A stretch of 64,000 nucleotides of DNA from Glebionis coronaria (taxonomy: Eukaryota; Streptophyta; Magnoliopsida; Asterales; Asteraceae). The notes beneath the pieces are model-generated. The model saw only the letters and a list, made by a program, of their open reading frames with translations, was not told the origin of the DNA and ran no database searches. The stretch is from assembly GCA_025667525.1 (NCBI GenBank), contig CM046877.1, positions 293,814,364 through 293,878,363 of the forward strand, read 5' to 3'. The translations under genes and the position numbers were made by a program. Positions 27,836 through 40,772 of this stretch are shown here, one piece after another (position 1 is the first letter of the stretch; every line of letters begins with the position of its first letter).

Positions 27836-28254
27836 TGATGTAGCGAAAAACAAGGATAGTAAAATTGAATCTGTTGATTCCAAAGAATGTCAGACACAAT
27901 CCTTCCAACTATCGTTGATTCAAAAGAATACCGATAATCAGGCAAACTCTAACAATCGTTGATTCAACGAATACCCGATTATTAAGAGAAAATTGAACAA
28001 TAAACCATAACATGGATTCAAGTCAATTAACAAAGACTAAAAGTCTGTTTTTTTATTCATAACTTCCTAATCTCTCATACAAGAAAAAGAACCATACTTA
28101 TAGGAAGAGTAGAGTAATCTAAATAAAGATTAGACACTACTTTCCTATTTCTAAACCAATAATGATTTAAGAATATGTTCTTAAACAAAGATAAGGAAAC
28201 AAAATAACAAAATAAGTAAATTATATTTTGTTTTATTCATGAATCCCTGCATCA
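27836..28254 (-). repeat. Chromovirus-like element, LTR A (3' LTR)
   Basis: On plus it reads TGATGTAGCGAAAAAC ... CCCTGCATCA, 419 bp. It matches LTR B closely. Confidence 0.88.
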
Positions 28255-28268
28255 TTCTCCTCTTCTTT
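28255..28268 (-). other. Polypurine tract of the chromovirus-like element
   Basis: The minus strand reads AAAGAAGAGGAGAA immediately before the 3' LTR. Confidence 0.75.
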
Positions 28269-28921
28269 AAAAAGACTCGACCTCGAGTCTTGATTGATCT
28301 TAAGCATAACTGATAAACTAAGTTTGTAAATCTTGCATACGCTTTGAACGAACTTTTGCTAACCTTGATAATAATTTTTTTTCCCACACACATCATATCA
28401 TGTGATTTTGAATTGTTGTCTTTCTCAAAATCATCACTTAAAACATGTTGGATCATACGAGATTCCACATGATCAACATAAATAACGTCTCCATCTTCAT
28501 ATATAACCCCTTCCTTGACAAAATGCCCAATATCAATATCAGAAACTGGCAACAATTATTCTTCTACACCCAACATAAAATCTGAAGATGGCACATCATT
28601 TTCTTCTTCTTGACAATTATGATAATTGTCAATAAAAGGATACTCCTCTTCCTCTGGTTCTTCATCATAAACCGGGACTGCTTCATAATCACCACAAGCG
28701 ACATCATCATCGTCATCTTCGGGATCAACAAATGGGTTTTCTGACTCACCATGTTCAATACCCCGACCGTTACGATCACCACGCCGGTTCATCAAGTATT
28801 TAATCCGGTTAGTCAATTTATCAAAGAATAGATCCATTCGCTCCTCCATCTTTTCCATAATACGATGCTCCAATTCTTGGTCATACACATCATGAACATT
28901 CCTACTTCTTCTTGTAAACAT
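28269..28921 (-). pseudogene. Deleted gag-derived frame of a chromovirus-like element
   Basis: The N-terminus (ATG at 28921, MFTRRSRNVHDVYDQELEHR) matches the start of gag in plant Tekay/Reina-type chromoviruses, with a predicted coiled coil around MEERMDLFFDKL. After residue about 60 an acidic stretch follows with VPVYDEEPEEEE, which in full elements lies near the end of gag. The gag core, protease and polymerase are absent. A TAA at 28556-28558 interrupts the frame. Downstream, SDIDIGHFVKEG and a basic tail run into the LTR. The lineage call is by recognition of the gag N-terminus. Confidence 0.7.
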
Positions 28922-28938
28922 CTTAAACAGGAACTTCG

Positions 28939-28951
28939 GCTCTTGATACCA
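28939..28951 (-). other. Primer binding site, tRNA-iMet type
   Basis: The minus strand reads TGGTATCAAGAGC two bases after the LTR end. Confidence 0.8.
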
Positions 28952-28953
28952 AC

Positions 28954-29371
28954 TGATGTAGCGAAAAACAAGGATAGTAAAATTGAATCTGTTGATTCCA
29001 AAGGATGTCAGACACAACCCTTCCAACTATCGTTGATTCAAAAGAATACCGATAATCAGACGAACTCTAACAATCGTTGATTCAACGAATACCCGATTAT
29101 TAAGAGAAAATTGAACAATAAACCCTAACCTGGATTCAAGTCAATTAACAAAGACTAAAAGCCTGTTTTTTTTATTCATAACTTCCTAATCTCTCATACA
29201 GGAAAAAGAACCATACTTATAAGAAGAGTAGAATAATCTAAATAAAGATTAGACACTACTTTCCTATTTCTAAACATGACTAATGATTTAAGAATATTTT
29301 CTTAAAGATAAGGAAACAAAATAACAAAATAAGTAAATTATATTTTGTTTTATTCATAAATCCCTGCATCA
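28954..29371 (-). repeat. Chromovirus-like element, LTR B (5' LTR)
   Basis: 418 bp, same boundaries as LTR A, followed by ATTGT. Confidence 0.88.
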
Positions 29372-29376
29372 ATTGT
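29372..29376. other. Target site duplication, right copy (ATTGT)
   Basis: Exact repeat of 27424-27428. Confidence 0.85.
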
Positions 29377-32300
29377 TAAACATAAGAGCATCTAAAATGC
29401 CTCAAACACACAATAGCTTTTTAGAATTTTGCCAAGTCTTTTGATGGGTTTTTTGGCATTGTAAGAAAGACTTTTTATAAGGCTTTTCCCAAAGACTTGT
29501 TAACCTTGAAGCTTTTCTTCAAAGTTTTTGTTTATTAATATGTGTTGTATTGAATGCTTTAAATGCCTTTAAGTCTTTAAAAGACTTGAGCATTGTAGTT
29601 GGAACTTAGTGTAACCATTTGCATTTCACATACTTAACGTATAATAATTATACACCGCCATTTGACAGTTGACACAAGTACTTCTCGGAGAATATAAATG
29701 TTTTAGGACCACTACCAATTGCAATCAAACTTATGTTATGTGTTTCACGAGAGTGTAAGCAAAGTTGGACTTATCCCCAAGTAGAGACTTCTTTTTAAAA
29801 GATGGCCATTCTATCTCATACACGTGGACAAAACGAAAATAAAAGTAAATGTGAATACCATGCTTTCTAGGATTCTATTACTCAAACACAAAGTTAAAAA
29901 TTCCATTTGTAAATTCTAATAAATTAAGTTTGATACGCTATTGATGGAGAATCGCTTCCACTCCATTTCGTATTCTCATTCCAACTTCTGTGTTGTATTT
30001 AGGGTGTGTTTGTTATCTAACAAGTGGAATCAAGTAATAATTTCTTTGTGATTAACGATGTTTGATTAAATCATATGACTTTCAAATTTGTATAGAACAA
30101 GGAAATGATGCCCACGTTTCGTGGCGAGGTGAAAAAAATCGAATAAGTTTTAAAAATTATTTTTAGATCTTGTTATAAGCTACTTAAAATTACCTGATAC
30201 TCTATTTTTCAATCTGTATTGAAAAACCCATTTTCAGTCTGTATTGAAGAAACAAAAATATGCCCTATAGACTTTACTTGATTCAATTACTATGCATATT
30301 TACTGGAAACAATGTTTGCAAAATAACTCTTGTACCATTGCAAGATTGGTTACGCATCCCGATATATGCTATGCTAAATCATGTTCATATGGGCCACATT
30401 TACCCATATATCTTCTATTAGTAATAGAGTACAAAAATGTATTGTAACACACACTTTTTTTCTATTAGTAACTCAAACAGTTAATATAATTGAATAATTA
30501 TTTAATCTACAAACACACAATTATCATGTACTACAAAACATATACATAAAACAAAAAAAAGAGTTAATTATGAGAACAATCTTGATAGCAATTTGATTGT
30601 AAATAAGTACAATTTATCCCAATAGTATGAACCAAAAAATAAGAGTAGACACACAAATCATATAGACCATTATAGTATGTTTCTTACACATAGAAGTTTC
30701 TATGAATATAACTAACGTTGCAAATTTGCTGTTGTACAAAAAAGAAAATGTACTTAAAAAAAGTTTCAACTTTCACCTTCTTTTCTTCCACTGTATTTTG
30801 GTTTGACCAAACTCCATCATACCTTGAATTCCAGAGATGTATAAAGTGTTACGAACATATATAATATCATTTCAATCTATATGTTTCAAGTTAAAACAAC
30901 AAAGTTTTCAGAAAATTTAAAAGTTAAAAAAAGGTTACAACACTCCAATTCTCTTAGGCCTTTCATCAAACAACATTGTTAGCACATTTCTACACCATTA
31001 ACCACAACTCTTTTTTCCCACTGTTTGTCCATCATCAACCAACTTACCATCACTTTAAAAACTAATTATTTTATCCTCTAAACTTACCTTGAGCTACTTA
31101 CATGACATAGCAAGTAAGCAATTCTAAATAAATAAATAAATACCTGTAACGAAACAATAAACATCACTAAAATACAAAAGTTAGAAGAAAAAACATCAAC
31201 TTTATGCAATCGAAATACTTAAAGATGAATCAAATAAATCCAAAATCCAGTTGTGTGCATGTGAAAAGATGAAGAAGACGAAAATCAACAGTCAACAACC
31301 ATCACCACTACTAGAATCGAACGAAGCTTTTGGGGTATGTGATGATAGATCCGGCATTTGAAATGGGGATGTGTATATATGATCTGGGTAACCGTTTGTT
31401 TTGCTTATCATCTGTATGTGGTTGATGTAGAGGGTGGAGAAGATAATGTCATGGATCATGAATGTAAAGAAGAAACACGTGTATTGTTTTTTCTACAAAG
31501 GTGTTGAGCCTAACACGTGTGTAGAACACTTGGAATCACACCATTATGTCTACATAAGTTACTAATACACGTGATAATAATAAAAAATTACGAGAGAAAT
31601 AATATAATAATACATACTGTTCATAGTACTCACATCATGTAAACGGTAAACGTATATTAGTTTTAATAGTAGACAAATAGTCATACATGATAACTAACCA
31701 AATGGTAACTCTTTTAAACTCATACATGTGAGGTCCACCAATCTCCCCTCTTCTTAAAATAAAATACTCTCCAGATTATTTCTTTAATATTTTTGATGTC
31801 ATAATATATTTTAAACCAAAATCATAAAAATAATTCTATTACAACCTTTTGTTATGTTTTTCATAATAGATGAAATGATGACTATTCCCTTATCTCATGA
31901 TAACACGCTAAACATATATTCGTTGATTATTCTTTCGTCATATGAAGGTCTCGAGGTTATGAACTCTTCACGGTGTTCTCTTGCTAAAGATTAAGAAGAC
32001 AATTTTAGTAAAATGTATTATTACTTATTTATTATTAAAGATGAATTTGACAGCACAGTTAGAAATATAAATATTGGATATTTCAGATTAGTTATAAAAC
32101 CAAACACCGGTATTGGAATCGGTATCTCATTGGATATCCATTTTCATTCTACCATATTATCACACCTATGCCGATTACGGTTCCATGTAGCAAACCGTTG
32201 TTCTTTACACACAAATTCTTTCAAACACAAGTGTTGCAGGTTGGTATATCTTGCATCTTCCACGAATTTAGCAAAGTGTATTTTGAATCTTTAAGAAACT

Positions 32301-34258
32301 GAGTATTTAGAACACATTTAAACAAAGCTGATCGCTTCGCCAATCTTGACTTGCCCGTCATCCCGTGAGTGTCATGAAACTTGTAGTACATGATATAAAT
32401 TTACTTGGTAAAATTTATATACAAGCTGTTTGCATTATTAAATATTAGGACAAGTTACCTGATTTTATCAACACTTGTTCAACTATGTTTGCATGAGGAG
32501 AGCATCACAAACGATGATCGAGATTCTTTTCTAATAGAGATAAATAATAGGTTCAAGCCCGACTTGTGAGTAAAGGGTCCATCGGGGTTTACATGTAATT
32601 CTCATTATAAATTGTCTATCAATAATATAGAATAACTACGGGGTTTTCCATCATTCTAGACTTTCTTGAAACATCATTTATTGTTGCGACTTAATCGGTA
32701 GATATCTTTTCTCGACCTGTTGATAATAAGTCGAATTCGAGTACTCAACTTTGTGGAAACTTATAATCAATCGTGATTTGTTTACATATGGTTATCGCCT
32801 CAAATTTGTTCATGGGTGTGTTGATGCTACCCTATAGCTTCTGCTAACTCTCTTTGTCGTTGTGGTTCTCAAAATTTAGGTAATGATAGTAACCACAGAC
32901 GTGCAAGTATTTCAAAGTGTTCCATATGTTAAAGAATCTGGCGATGTGTTTCTTTCTGACAAGCAAGCTTAACAAGTGGCCCGTCCTCTCAGATAACATA
33001 TAAGATCTGAATATGTCAAGTTCTTGAAACACAAGTCCAACTTATTTGGTACTTCTATCTTCATGAAAGCCAAGGCATTCTGCCCGCCCAAAAAATATTA
33101 CTTATTTGAAGCCTAGCTATTATACTAGGTCATTGATTACATTCGAAATTCTGTTTCTACATGTGTATTGCACAATAATATGTTAGTCGATCTAAGTATA
33201 GTGTGTTTGTGGCTTATGGATTTTATATCTAATCGTAGTTTAGTTATAACTGATGATCATAATATTTGATTTTTTTCGGGTAACGATTAATTAACAATAA
33301 CTTGTTGTTAACATCATGTCGCCGACTCCAAACTCCAGTTACACAAATAGCAACTAGTGAACGGCTTCGTGACATGCATATGTCCAGTAATCCTATTCTA
33401 ATAGCATCAGTAACTGATGATCAAACACCGGCTTTTCATATTTATTGTACATATATAGTTGAACAACCAAAGTTTATTTGTCTACCTGAATCCGAACTAT
33501 CTTTCTTCATATATGCAATATCTAAGTCTTACATATTTTAATGTACTATGTATTGAGCTTACTGTTCCTCCAACTAACAAGTTCAACCAAACATAAAAAA
33601 ATATTCACCTTTAACGGCAAAAGGTAAAATATATGTCATGAAATGATAGCGCGCGAGCAACATGATCTACATTTGTCTTCGTAATATTGTACAAGTTCAT
33701 TTATAATTTCACTTTTAACTACAACTATATCCTATTTGGTCCTTTAAAAAATAAATGTTGATACTTATCTTTGATAGTTTTCTTGATTTACTTTTTGTAT
33801 TCCTGTGTTTTTCATGAAGAATGTCAACCACATAAGATATTGATAACTTAGCTCTTTGGTATGAGAGAATTAAGTTGCATGTATCTAGATACACAATATA
33901 AATTACAATGTAAAATAAGCACCTAGCTATTATAAAAGTACTTTTTCGTTCATACGAATAGATGGTAACAAATGTAACATCGCTACACATCAAGTATGGT
34001 TTTCTTCAGGTGCATTCAAGAAAAAGTTTCATTGCCTAATCAGATATCGTGAGGTGCGGGTCTAGGTTTTGTTTATGTATCAATGTATGTAGTCTCAAAA
34101 AATAAGAACGCAAAAATAAAAACAATGATTTTCTTAGATAAACATGTATATAGATGTCAAAACTCTAAATGCCTTTATTGTATGTTTAATCAAGAAACAT
34201 ATTGTATATGCGTTAATATAAAAGCGCATTTATTCCACAGCAGATACTTGTGTGATTG
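29377..34258. other. Intergenic region between the two glutaredoxin genes
   Basis: AT-rich DNA. Short frames (32013-32294, 32844-33032, 33302-33541, 33715-33993) have no recognisable domain or matching neighbours and are not called. The text AGGGTGTGTTTG near 30001 resembles ends of small hAT-type elements, but no partner end was found. Confidence 0.4.
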
Positions 34259-34567
34259 TCACACCCATAGAGCTCCAGCATTTCTTAACATAGGCTGTAG
34301 AGACCGTTGAAGGTGAAGACTAATAATCTCATTTGCTCCACCAACAAATTTACCTCCTATGAACACGACCGGGACGATAGGACTCCGTCCAAGCCTCAAA
34401 AGTGCTTGCTCTATTTCTCGACCTTTGGAAATCTCATCTAGTTCATAGATAGCTGGATTTACTCCAAATTCCAAAAGGAGTGACTTAATTGTGTGTGACA
34501 TAGAACATGAACTTTTACTGAATATTACTACTGGCCTTTCGGACACCATTCTCGTAACCATATCCAT
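34259..34567 (-). CDS. CC-type (class III, ROXY-like) glutaredoxin 2
   Basis: 102 residues, a close paralogue of the gene at 25829-26134 and in the same orientation, about 8.1 kb away. Order: VVIFSKSSC at 13-21, YELDE at 41-45, cis-proline motif at 64-66, GG at 76-77, ALWV at 99-102. The active site reads C-S-M-S (Cys21), again without the usual second Cys. The cis-proline motif is IVP instead of TVP, so a usually conserved Thr next to the glutathione site is changed. The ALWV tail suggests binding to TGA factors, by family knowledge. Single exon. The pair looks like a tandem duplication later spread apart by insertions, including the element at 27429. Confidence 0.93.
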   Translation of the reverse strand: MDMVTRMVSERPVVIFSKSSCSMSHTIKSLLLEFGVNPAIYELDEISKGREIEQALLRLGRSPIVPVVFIGGKFVGGANEIISLHLQRSLQPMLRNAGALWV

Positions 34568-34661
34568 TTTTCTTTATTTTTAAAATTGTGTTTTTGTGTA
34601 CCTTTGCACAATGGGAAAGAAGATAATAGGTTTTGGTTTGAAAAGTTAATAAACTAAGTAG

Positions 34662-34682
34662 CCATATATATAGGGTTTTGAG
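34662..34682 (-). promoter_or_regulatory. TATA region of glutaredoxin gene 2
   Basis: The minus strand reads CTCAAAACCCTATATATATGG about 95-115 bp before the ATG, nearly the same as upstream of gene 1. CCATATATATAG would be the TATA box. Confidence 0.65.
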
Positions 34683-36364
34683 AATACTTTTACATTGTCT
34701 TAAAAAGAATAAAGGCATGAAAATGAAGTGAAATAGAATTGTGTTCTTGATAGAACAATTTCTCTCATATGAACTATGAGGTGACTAATATTTTTTTCAT
34801 AAATCCATTATTCTGCACATTGGATAAATTCTTTAAAAGAAATTAAGAAGGCTTATTAATGAACCGGTGACTTTACTTAATGTTGTTTGTTAGAAAAGTA
34901 AGCCATCCATGATCCATGGGCTCTTTGTCTTCTATAGGAATGTCTATGCGTAATAGTCTTTGTTGATCAAAAAAATATGATGACTAACACGAAAGTTGCC
35001 ACCTTTGCGAGTGTGATAAATATGTCTATGAATTTTTTATTGAACAAGGCTTAGATACTTTATATTGCATATCATACCAAAATCAAATCTAAATAGTCTA
35101 CAATGTGTTGTTACCTTATGTCTGTTTCAAAAATTAACATAAGCTAGCTAACCAACTTTCATGCTAAAGTAGGTTTAAATATGTATGAGATACTTACATA
35201 TATCTTTTAAACATGCTTGATTGTTGGGGAGATTAAGGGGAGTCTGAATTGGCCCAACATGCATGATGTAACACAATCACGGGGAGGGAGTTGACCATAT
35301 AAATCATGGGAGAAGTACACTGGAAACTAAACCAAAGACTCATTTTTTTAGTTTATACTACCTTGCTTTACTAAGTTGACACTCATGGTATAACTTTCCT
35401 AATACTTTTAAAATTTTTATTTTTATCTTGGTGTGTTTCTATATAACGATTTATCAATGGGACTGGGAACATGTCATAAAGGAAAGGATTGGGTAGTAGG
35501 CCTCATATAACGGATATAACGCTCTTTTATTTACACATTTGCAAAAAAAATAAAAACGGATAAATTATCTTAGAGTAACGGATAAATTATCTTAAATTAA
35601 TGAAAAAATATGTTATAAGGTTGACATATGATCTCGGTGGATAGATATTAGTTCATGTGATGTGCATTTTAACTAAAACTGAATCAAAAAATTATCAGAA
35701 AACCAAATTATTACAATACATTTATATGAGAAAATACTGTTAGCTAGAATGATAAAACCCCTATCGTTATAATCTTATTAATCATCACAATATCTTTTAT
35801 TAATAATCACAATAATATATAGGAGTATATGACACATCAAACCTTAATTCAACAAATCGAGATCGAGCCTTATTTATCCACTAATAAATCCAGCGAGCTG
35901 TGATATATGGACGCTGGAGATTGGCCTCTTCTCTCAACATTGGTTTTCCATTTTATTCCTTGATACTAGACATAGGAGCCAGCCTGTCGAGTTACATGTT
36001 CCTTATCATAAAAACTGTACCAATCTTATATTTGCAAACCAACTTGAAGAACGATTTTTCATAATTTGGCTCTACTCATCAATTGGTTTGGAAATTTCAA
36101 GGTGATAATTTGTTAGTACCGTTTAAAACATATTTAATGTCACGTGTAAGCTAAACCAATAATATTTCTTTTTATAGTAATACTGTGTAGATGTATGATG
36201 AGATTGTCAACGGAAACTAAAAGGATATAAGGTAAATGTGTGGAAGAATATGTCTTATGTGGTCCATTTGGTTATGTGAAGAATCAAAAGCGATAGGAAT
36301 ATTTCCTTTTGGTTTGTGCATTTCAAAAGTGGTTCTATTGTGAAGTTGCTATATTCTGTCTTAT
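34683..36364. other. Intergenic region left of element 5
   Basis: AT-rich DNA with no supported gene. It may contain upstream control sequence of glutaredoxin gene 2. Confidence 0.4.
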
Positions 36365-39300
36365 TGATGAGACTGCTTTTATACATAGTCTCATCATCCA
36401 AATCAGGTTAAAACGGCTAAAATATCATTAAAAGTGCCATATATATGCTTGTGTTTCCTCAATGTGTATTTTAGGTACGGATATCGAGAAAATGACAAAA
36501 GATCACAAGAAACGAAGAAAAACGAACACGGGAAACGAAGCCGCACAATGAACCGGACCCTAGAGTTGATTTTCCAAGAAAAGTCCTTGAAGAATTAAAG
36601 ATTGTACAAGAAGGGTCCTTCATCATTGAAGAATTGACACTTTATACCCTTGTATATTCATAATTACAAGTTTAGTCCCTAAAGTTTGTCAAAGTTACAA
36701 AAAGGACCCTTAGTTTTGAAGAATTGACAAGATTTGTCCCTCCAAATTTCAAGACTTGTTAATATTAGACCTTGAAGAATGAAGTTATGCAAGATTAGTC
36801 GTTCAATATTCAAGACATGAAAAGCCCTTGAAGTTTGGTCAAAAGTGCAAAAGAAGTCCTTATGAAAAGTTTTATAATCACTTGTGCCAAAAATGACAAG
36901 TCTGTCATAGTTTTTACAAAGGAAAAAGAGAAATAAGTTGCCAAGACTTTATATGATCAATTTTTGGAAACTAAGGGGCCAAAATTGGCAGACAGCCTAA
37001 CATCAAACCACCAACCATAGCCTGACACGTCACTCCCCACTCACTTATTATTAAACCGGGTTTAATTCATGGTCAAATAAAGTCAAACCTCAATGTTACG
37101 CGCTAAACACTAACTATGTTAATCAACCCATAATTTCCCCAGCCCTAGAACATAAGAACCCTAATTTTATTATCTTCATTAACAAAAATTGGAGTTTAAG
37201 GATTTGCAGATCCCTAATTACCTTTTTCCTAAACCTAGTTCCACCTTTAAACAAAACCCCTCCTCACCCTTGTGACCCACCCCCATGTGCTCTATAGCAA
37301 AAATAAAAAGTATGACAACAAATCAACGAATCTGAACAATTTCTTGTTTTCAACGGATCCATAGACGGCTCAAATTGTCCTAAACACCCTGGCACGTCAC
37401 ATGGAGCTGACAAGATCACAAGACTACCTAAGGATCAAATTCAAATTCGGCATCCTTTGAGGATATTCTAAGATTCGAGTAAGGGCACTTCTGGAACTTT
37501 ATACACTATGGTTTGATGTTTTTAGCTTGATAGAACCGTATAAGCCCTTTATATAAAGGGCATAGGGACTTAGCATTAGTTTTTGTTCTTGTTTTTGTTT
37601 CTCCTTGGTCAAGCATTGTAAAGCCCCATATTTCGTATGAATGAAAATGTTGGTTAATGTTGTTGACGAGAAAGAACAAGTCCCCTTTTAATTCTTATGT
37701 TTGGTTTAAGTTGAATCAGTTTTTCAAATCTTTTTTCTTTACCATCAGCTTTTGATTTTGTCACTCAAGTTTTTAGAAAGTTTGCAAGAAAAATTCTTTT
37801 TGGATCACCTTTACCTGTTTTTATTCTCAAGTATTTATTGAAATCGTGGTATTTCAAGTTTGTTTGAGTGTGTAAGATGTAATCAAGAAAAAAGAAAGAG
37901 AGTTTTTATTTCTTTGTGGCCATAAAGTCTAACATTGGAAATCTTAGGGTTTATGTATGATCATAGCATAATAATTGGATCAATCAATGTGTAGTGAGTA
38001 CATTAAACTTTGTGTAGACCATTTGTGGGATGCTATGGTGCACAAATTTTGATACCTGTTACCTTTATATTCTTGGCATCAAGCATCTATCATTTATGTG
38101 CTAACCATTAACACTTGAACTCTTTATATATTTTTTTCTGGTCTTATCCACAGCTGGAAGCTTGTGTGAATTGCTCACATATACATATAAGCTCTTAACA
38201 CCCCAAGGTGTGGATGTGCACCTTGGAGGTTTGAACCCTCTTTCTTCCTTTTCTTTTTATTTTTTGTCAATAGAATTACTTGCTATACTGATTTGTTGAT
38301 TTGAAGTATATGGTGGTATGTTGTTTGCTGAAAATGCTCATCACATGATTTGAATGTCTTTGTATGAAATGTCTGCATGTTTTAACTTATTTGATTCATA
38401 AACCTTGTTAAAAATTGTGCTTTTTATTCATAAGGTGGGGTTTGGGTTTATTGATATTAGGGGTTTAGGTGACACAGGACCTAATATAATCAACTTAAAC
38501 ACACTTAATATGGTAATGGTAGGTTATCTCAGTAAGTAGTTTAAAGTTTGGTGGCTTAAAAATAGAAGTTGCCTGTGTAAGTTTAAGTAAAATCAGTCAA
38601 GTACAATCAGTAAGGTCCATAGGGATTGATTTTGTACCTTAATTGTTCAAATCTTGAAAACAGTTATAATTATTGTTAGTAAAGGTTTGTATGTTGTTAG
38701 ATTTGGATTTGGTATGAAATATTGTTAGATTGGAGGCCTTAAAATTCGTCTAGGTGCCATATGAACCAGCATTAGTCCAACAGACCTCAGCAACTTGTTT
38801 TAGCCTGATTTTGTGGATTTTGTGTATGTGAGCCGCTTGTTATTTGTATTATTTGTGACTCCTACAAGTCAACTGACTTGTGGGGTGCCCCTTTTGTCCA
38901 AAAAGCTCATCAAACAAGCTTAAAAACAGCTTGTCTCATTTTCTGAGTACAGCAGTGGGAACCTATGTTCCCACTGATTGACCATTTTTAGCCACTGCTA
39001 GCACATAAAACAAATCATATAGGCCTGTCACTTTCAGCTTACAAGTTTTTTGTCTTTAGTGACTCAGAATAGGCATTTTTCATATTTTCTATTTTTCCCA
39101 GTCTTGTTAAATTATTTTAATATTTTTAATAAAGTTAAATTTTAATTTACTGTTCATTTGGTATTTTTTTAGAATTAATTCAGTTTTAATTAGTTTTATT
39201 TCATCTGTCTTTTGTCTTTTAGTGTAAAAAATTAATATTTTTCAAATTTTCCAATTTTCATAGTTTTATTAAAATGTTTTAAGATTTTTAGAATAAAAAG

Positions 39301-40041
39301 TTCACTGTTCACTTTATTTTATTATTTTCTAAAATTATTTTAAGTTAAATTAGATTTTTAATTAAATTGTTTTGTCTTTTAGTGGTAAAAATTACTTTTT
39401 TAACTTTTTCATTTTTCTACTGTTTAGTATTATAAAATAAGAATTTTAGAAAAGTTAAATTAATTTTAGCATTATTTTATTATTTTTAATCATTATTTTA
39501 GTTTAAAAAGTGTTTTTAGCCTTTTAAAAAAATAGAAAAATAGTTTTAAAAAATTAATAAAAATAATTTTTCCTTTTTATACAATATAAGTAAGATTCTC
39601 ATTTGATAAAATCATATTTTGGGTTTATTTTTAATTTTATTGAATTTTAAGGATTTAAATAGCATTTAAAATTGAATATTAAATTGGAAATAAGTTTTAA
39701 AATATTATTGTCAAATTTTTATTCTTATTTATATTATTTTAGATTTGTTTTTTATTTTTAATAAATTTTTAGGGTAATTTTAAAATTTCGTCACGTTTTT
39801 ACGGTTATACGTGTACGTCATTCATCGTAGTTTAATTTTATCCGTATCCGTCATCATTTTTCTTTTTCCATTTTCTCATCAATATTAATCTCAAAGTTAA
39901 TCAAATTAAACACACACACTAAGCCTCCTTGAGAACGAACTCACACAAGGGTCATAAGCACTTGGTTTTCCTAAACCATTTGTTTAATACTTATCCTATT
40001 TACACTCTTTTTCCTAAAAGACGTAAAAACTACAACTATCA
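36365..40041 (+). repeat. Element 5, 5' LTR (3677 bp)
   Basis: Starts TGATGAGACTGC and ends TACAACTATCA. It has a TATA box inside a perfect palindrome at 37545-37560. The last 1.5 kb are very T/A-rich. No LTR-encoded gene is seen. Confidence 0.88.
37545..37560 (+). promoter_or_regulatory. Palindromic TATA box of element 5 LTR
   Basis: CCCTTTATATAAAGGG is a perfect 16-bp palindrome containing TATATAAAG. The 3' LTR has CTATATAAAGGG at 49471-49482, with one change in the left arm. Confidence 0.6.
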
Positions 40042-40044
40042 TTT

Positions 40045-40062
40045 TGGCGTTGCTACCGGGGA
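40045..40062 (+). other. Primer binding site, degenerate tRNA-Asp type
   Basis: TGGCGTTGCTACCGGGGA lies after the LTR and a TTT spacer. It matches the tRNA-Asp PBS TGGCGCCGTTGCCGGGGA at most positions. Confidence 0.6.
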
Positions 40063-40772
40063 GGCGTGTAGTGTTAAGTTTGAACCATTTTGTTTTTGAT
40101 ATTATCCATAATAAGTATTTGTGTGATTAGCACTCTAATCATACGTATCATTGGTTTTCGTTTTTTTGTGAAATATTATTACTATAGTGTATACGTATCA
40201 CAATAAATTCACAAGTACTCTAAAAGCGTGAAAACACAACCTTAATTGGGATTTCATCAATCAATTATTGTATTCGAATCTCAAACAAAGAAAAAAGGCA
40301 AAATAGATAATTACTTTCGTGAAGCTTAATTTTGATAAACACAAACTATAAGGCGGTTGTATTTCACGACCTAAAGGAAAAAGGCTCTTAAGTGCTTCGC
40401 GCCGCCTCGCTTCCTCCGCTTGCTTGTGCGTGTTTTGATAAAAAGGGCTAATCGAGGGTTTGCCACCCAAAGTATTATCGACGTATCATATATATTTTCT
40501 TGGTTTCAAAGATTAAACCCTCTTGAACGTTTTGGTGTTCCACCAACTTTCTAAATTCATCGAAGGCGTTCACTTCACGTGATCGTTTTCATTCCTTGAG
40601 GCTCCTTTAATCGAGATATTTAATTTGAGGAGAGATTTGTAGATTTGTTTCTACGTAATTCACGAGAAAATCCAAAAAAGTTAAAAACAATCAAAAGCAC
40701 AAAAAATTTTGGAAAAAGTAAAAACACCCAAAAGAATCTTCTTTGCTCATCCCCAAGTTGTACATGACGTTT
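40063..40772 (+). other. Element 5 leader
   Basis: About 700 bp between PBS and gag ATG. Open frames on the opposite strand are not supported. Confidence 0.5.

Larger units (their letters stand above)
27429..29371 (-). mobile_element. Small non-autonomous chromovirus-like element with an inverted third LTR
   Basis: On the minus strand the order is LTR (29371-28954), PBS, a short gag-derived internal region, purine tract, LTR (28254-27836), one base, and then a palindrome made of the LTR 5' part going outward and again inverted. Both outer ends are therefore the same LTR 5' end (TGATGCA ... TGCATCA), and the whole is flanked by a perfect ATTGT duplication. It is internally deleted and lacks all pol genes. 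Confidence 0.85.

Noticed and set aside
30001..30012. hAT-type small transposon end
   Set aside because: AGGGTGTGTTTG alone is too short, and no inverted partner or 8-bp duplication was found.
32013..33993. Four short frames between the glutaredoxin genes
   Set aside because: No domain, no conserved start context and no second copy. Their length is what AT-rich DNA gives by chance.
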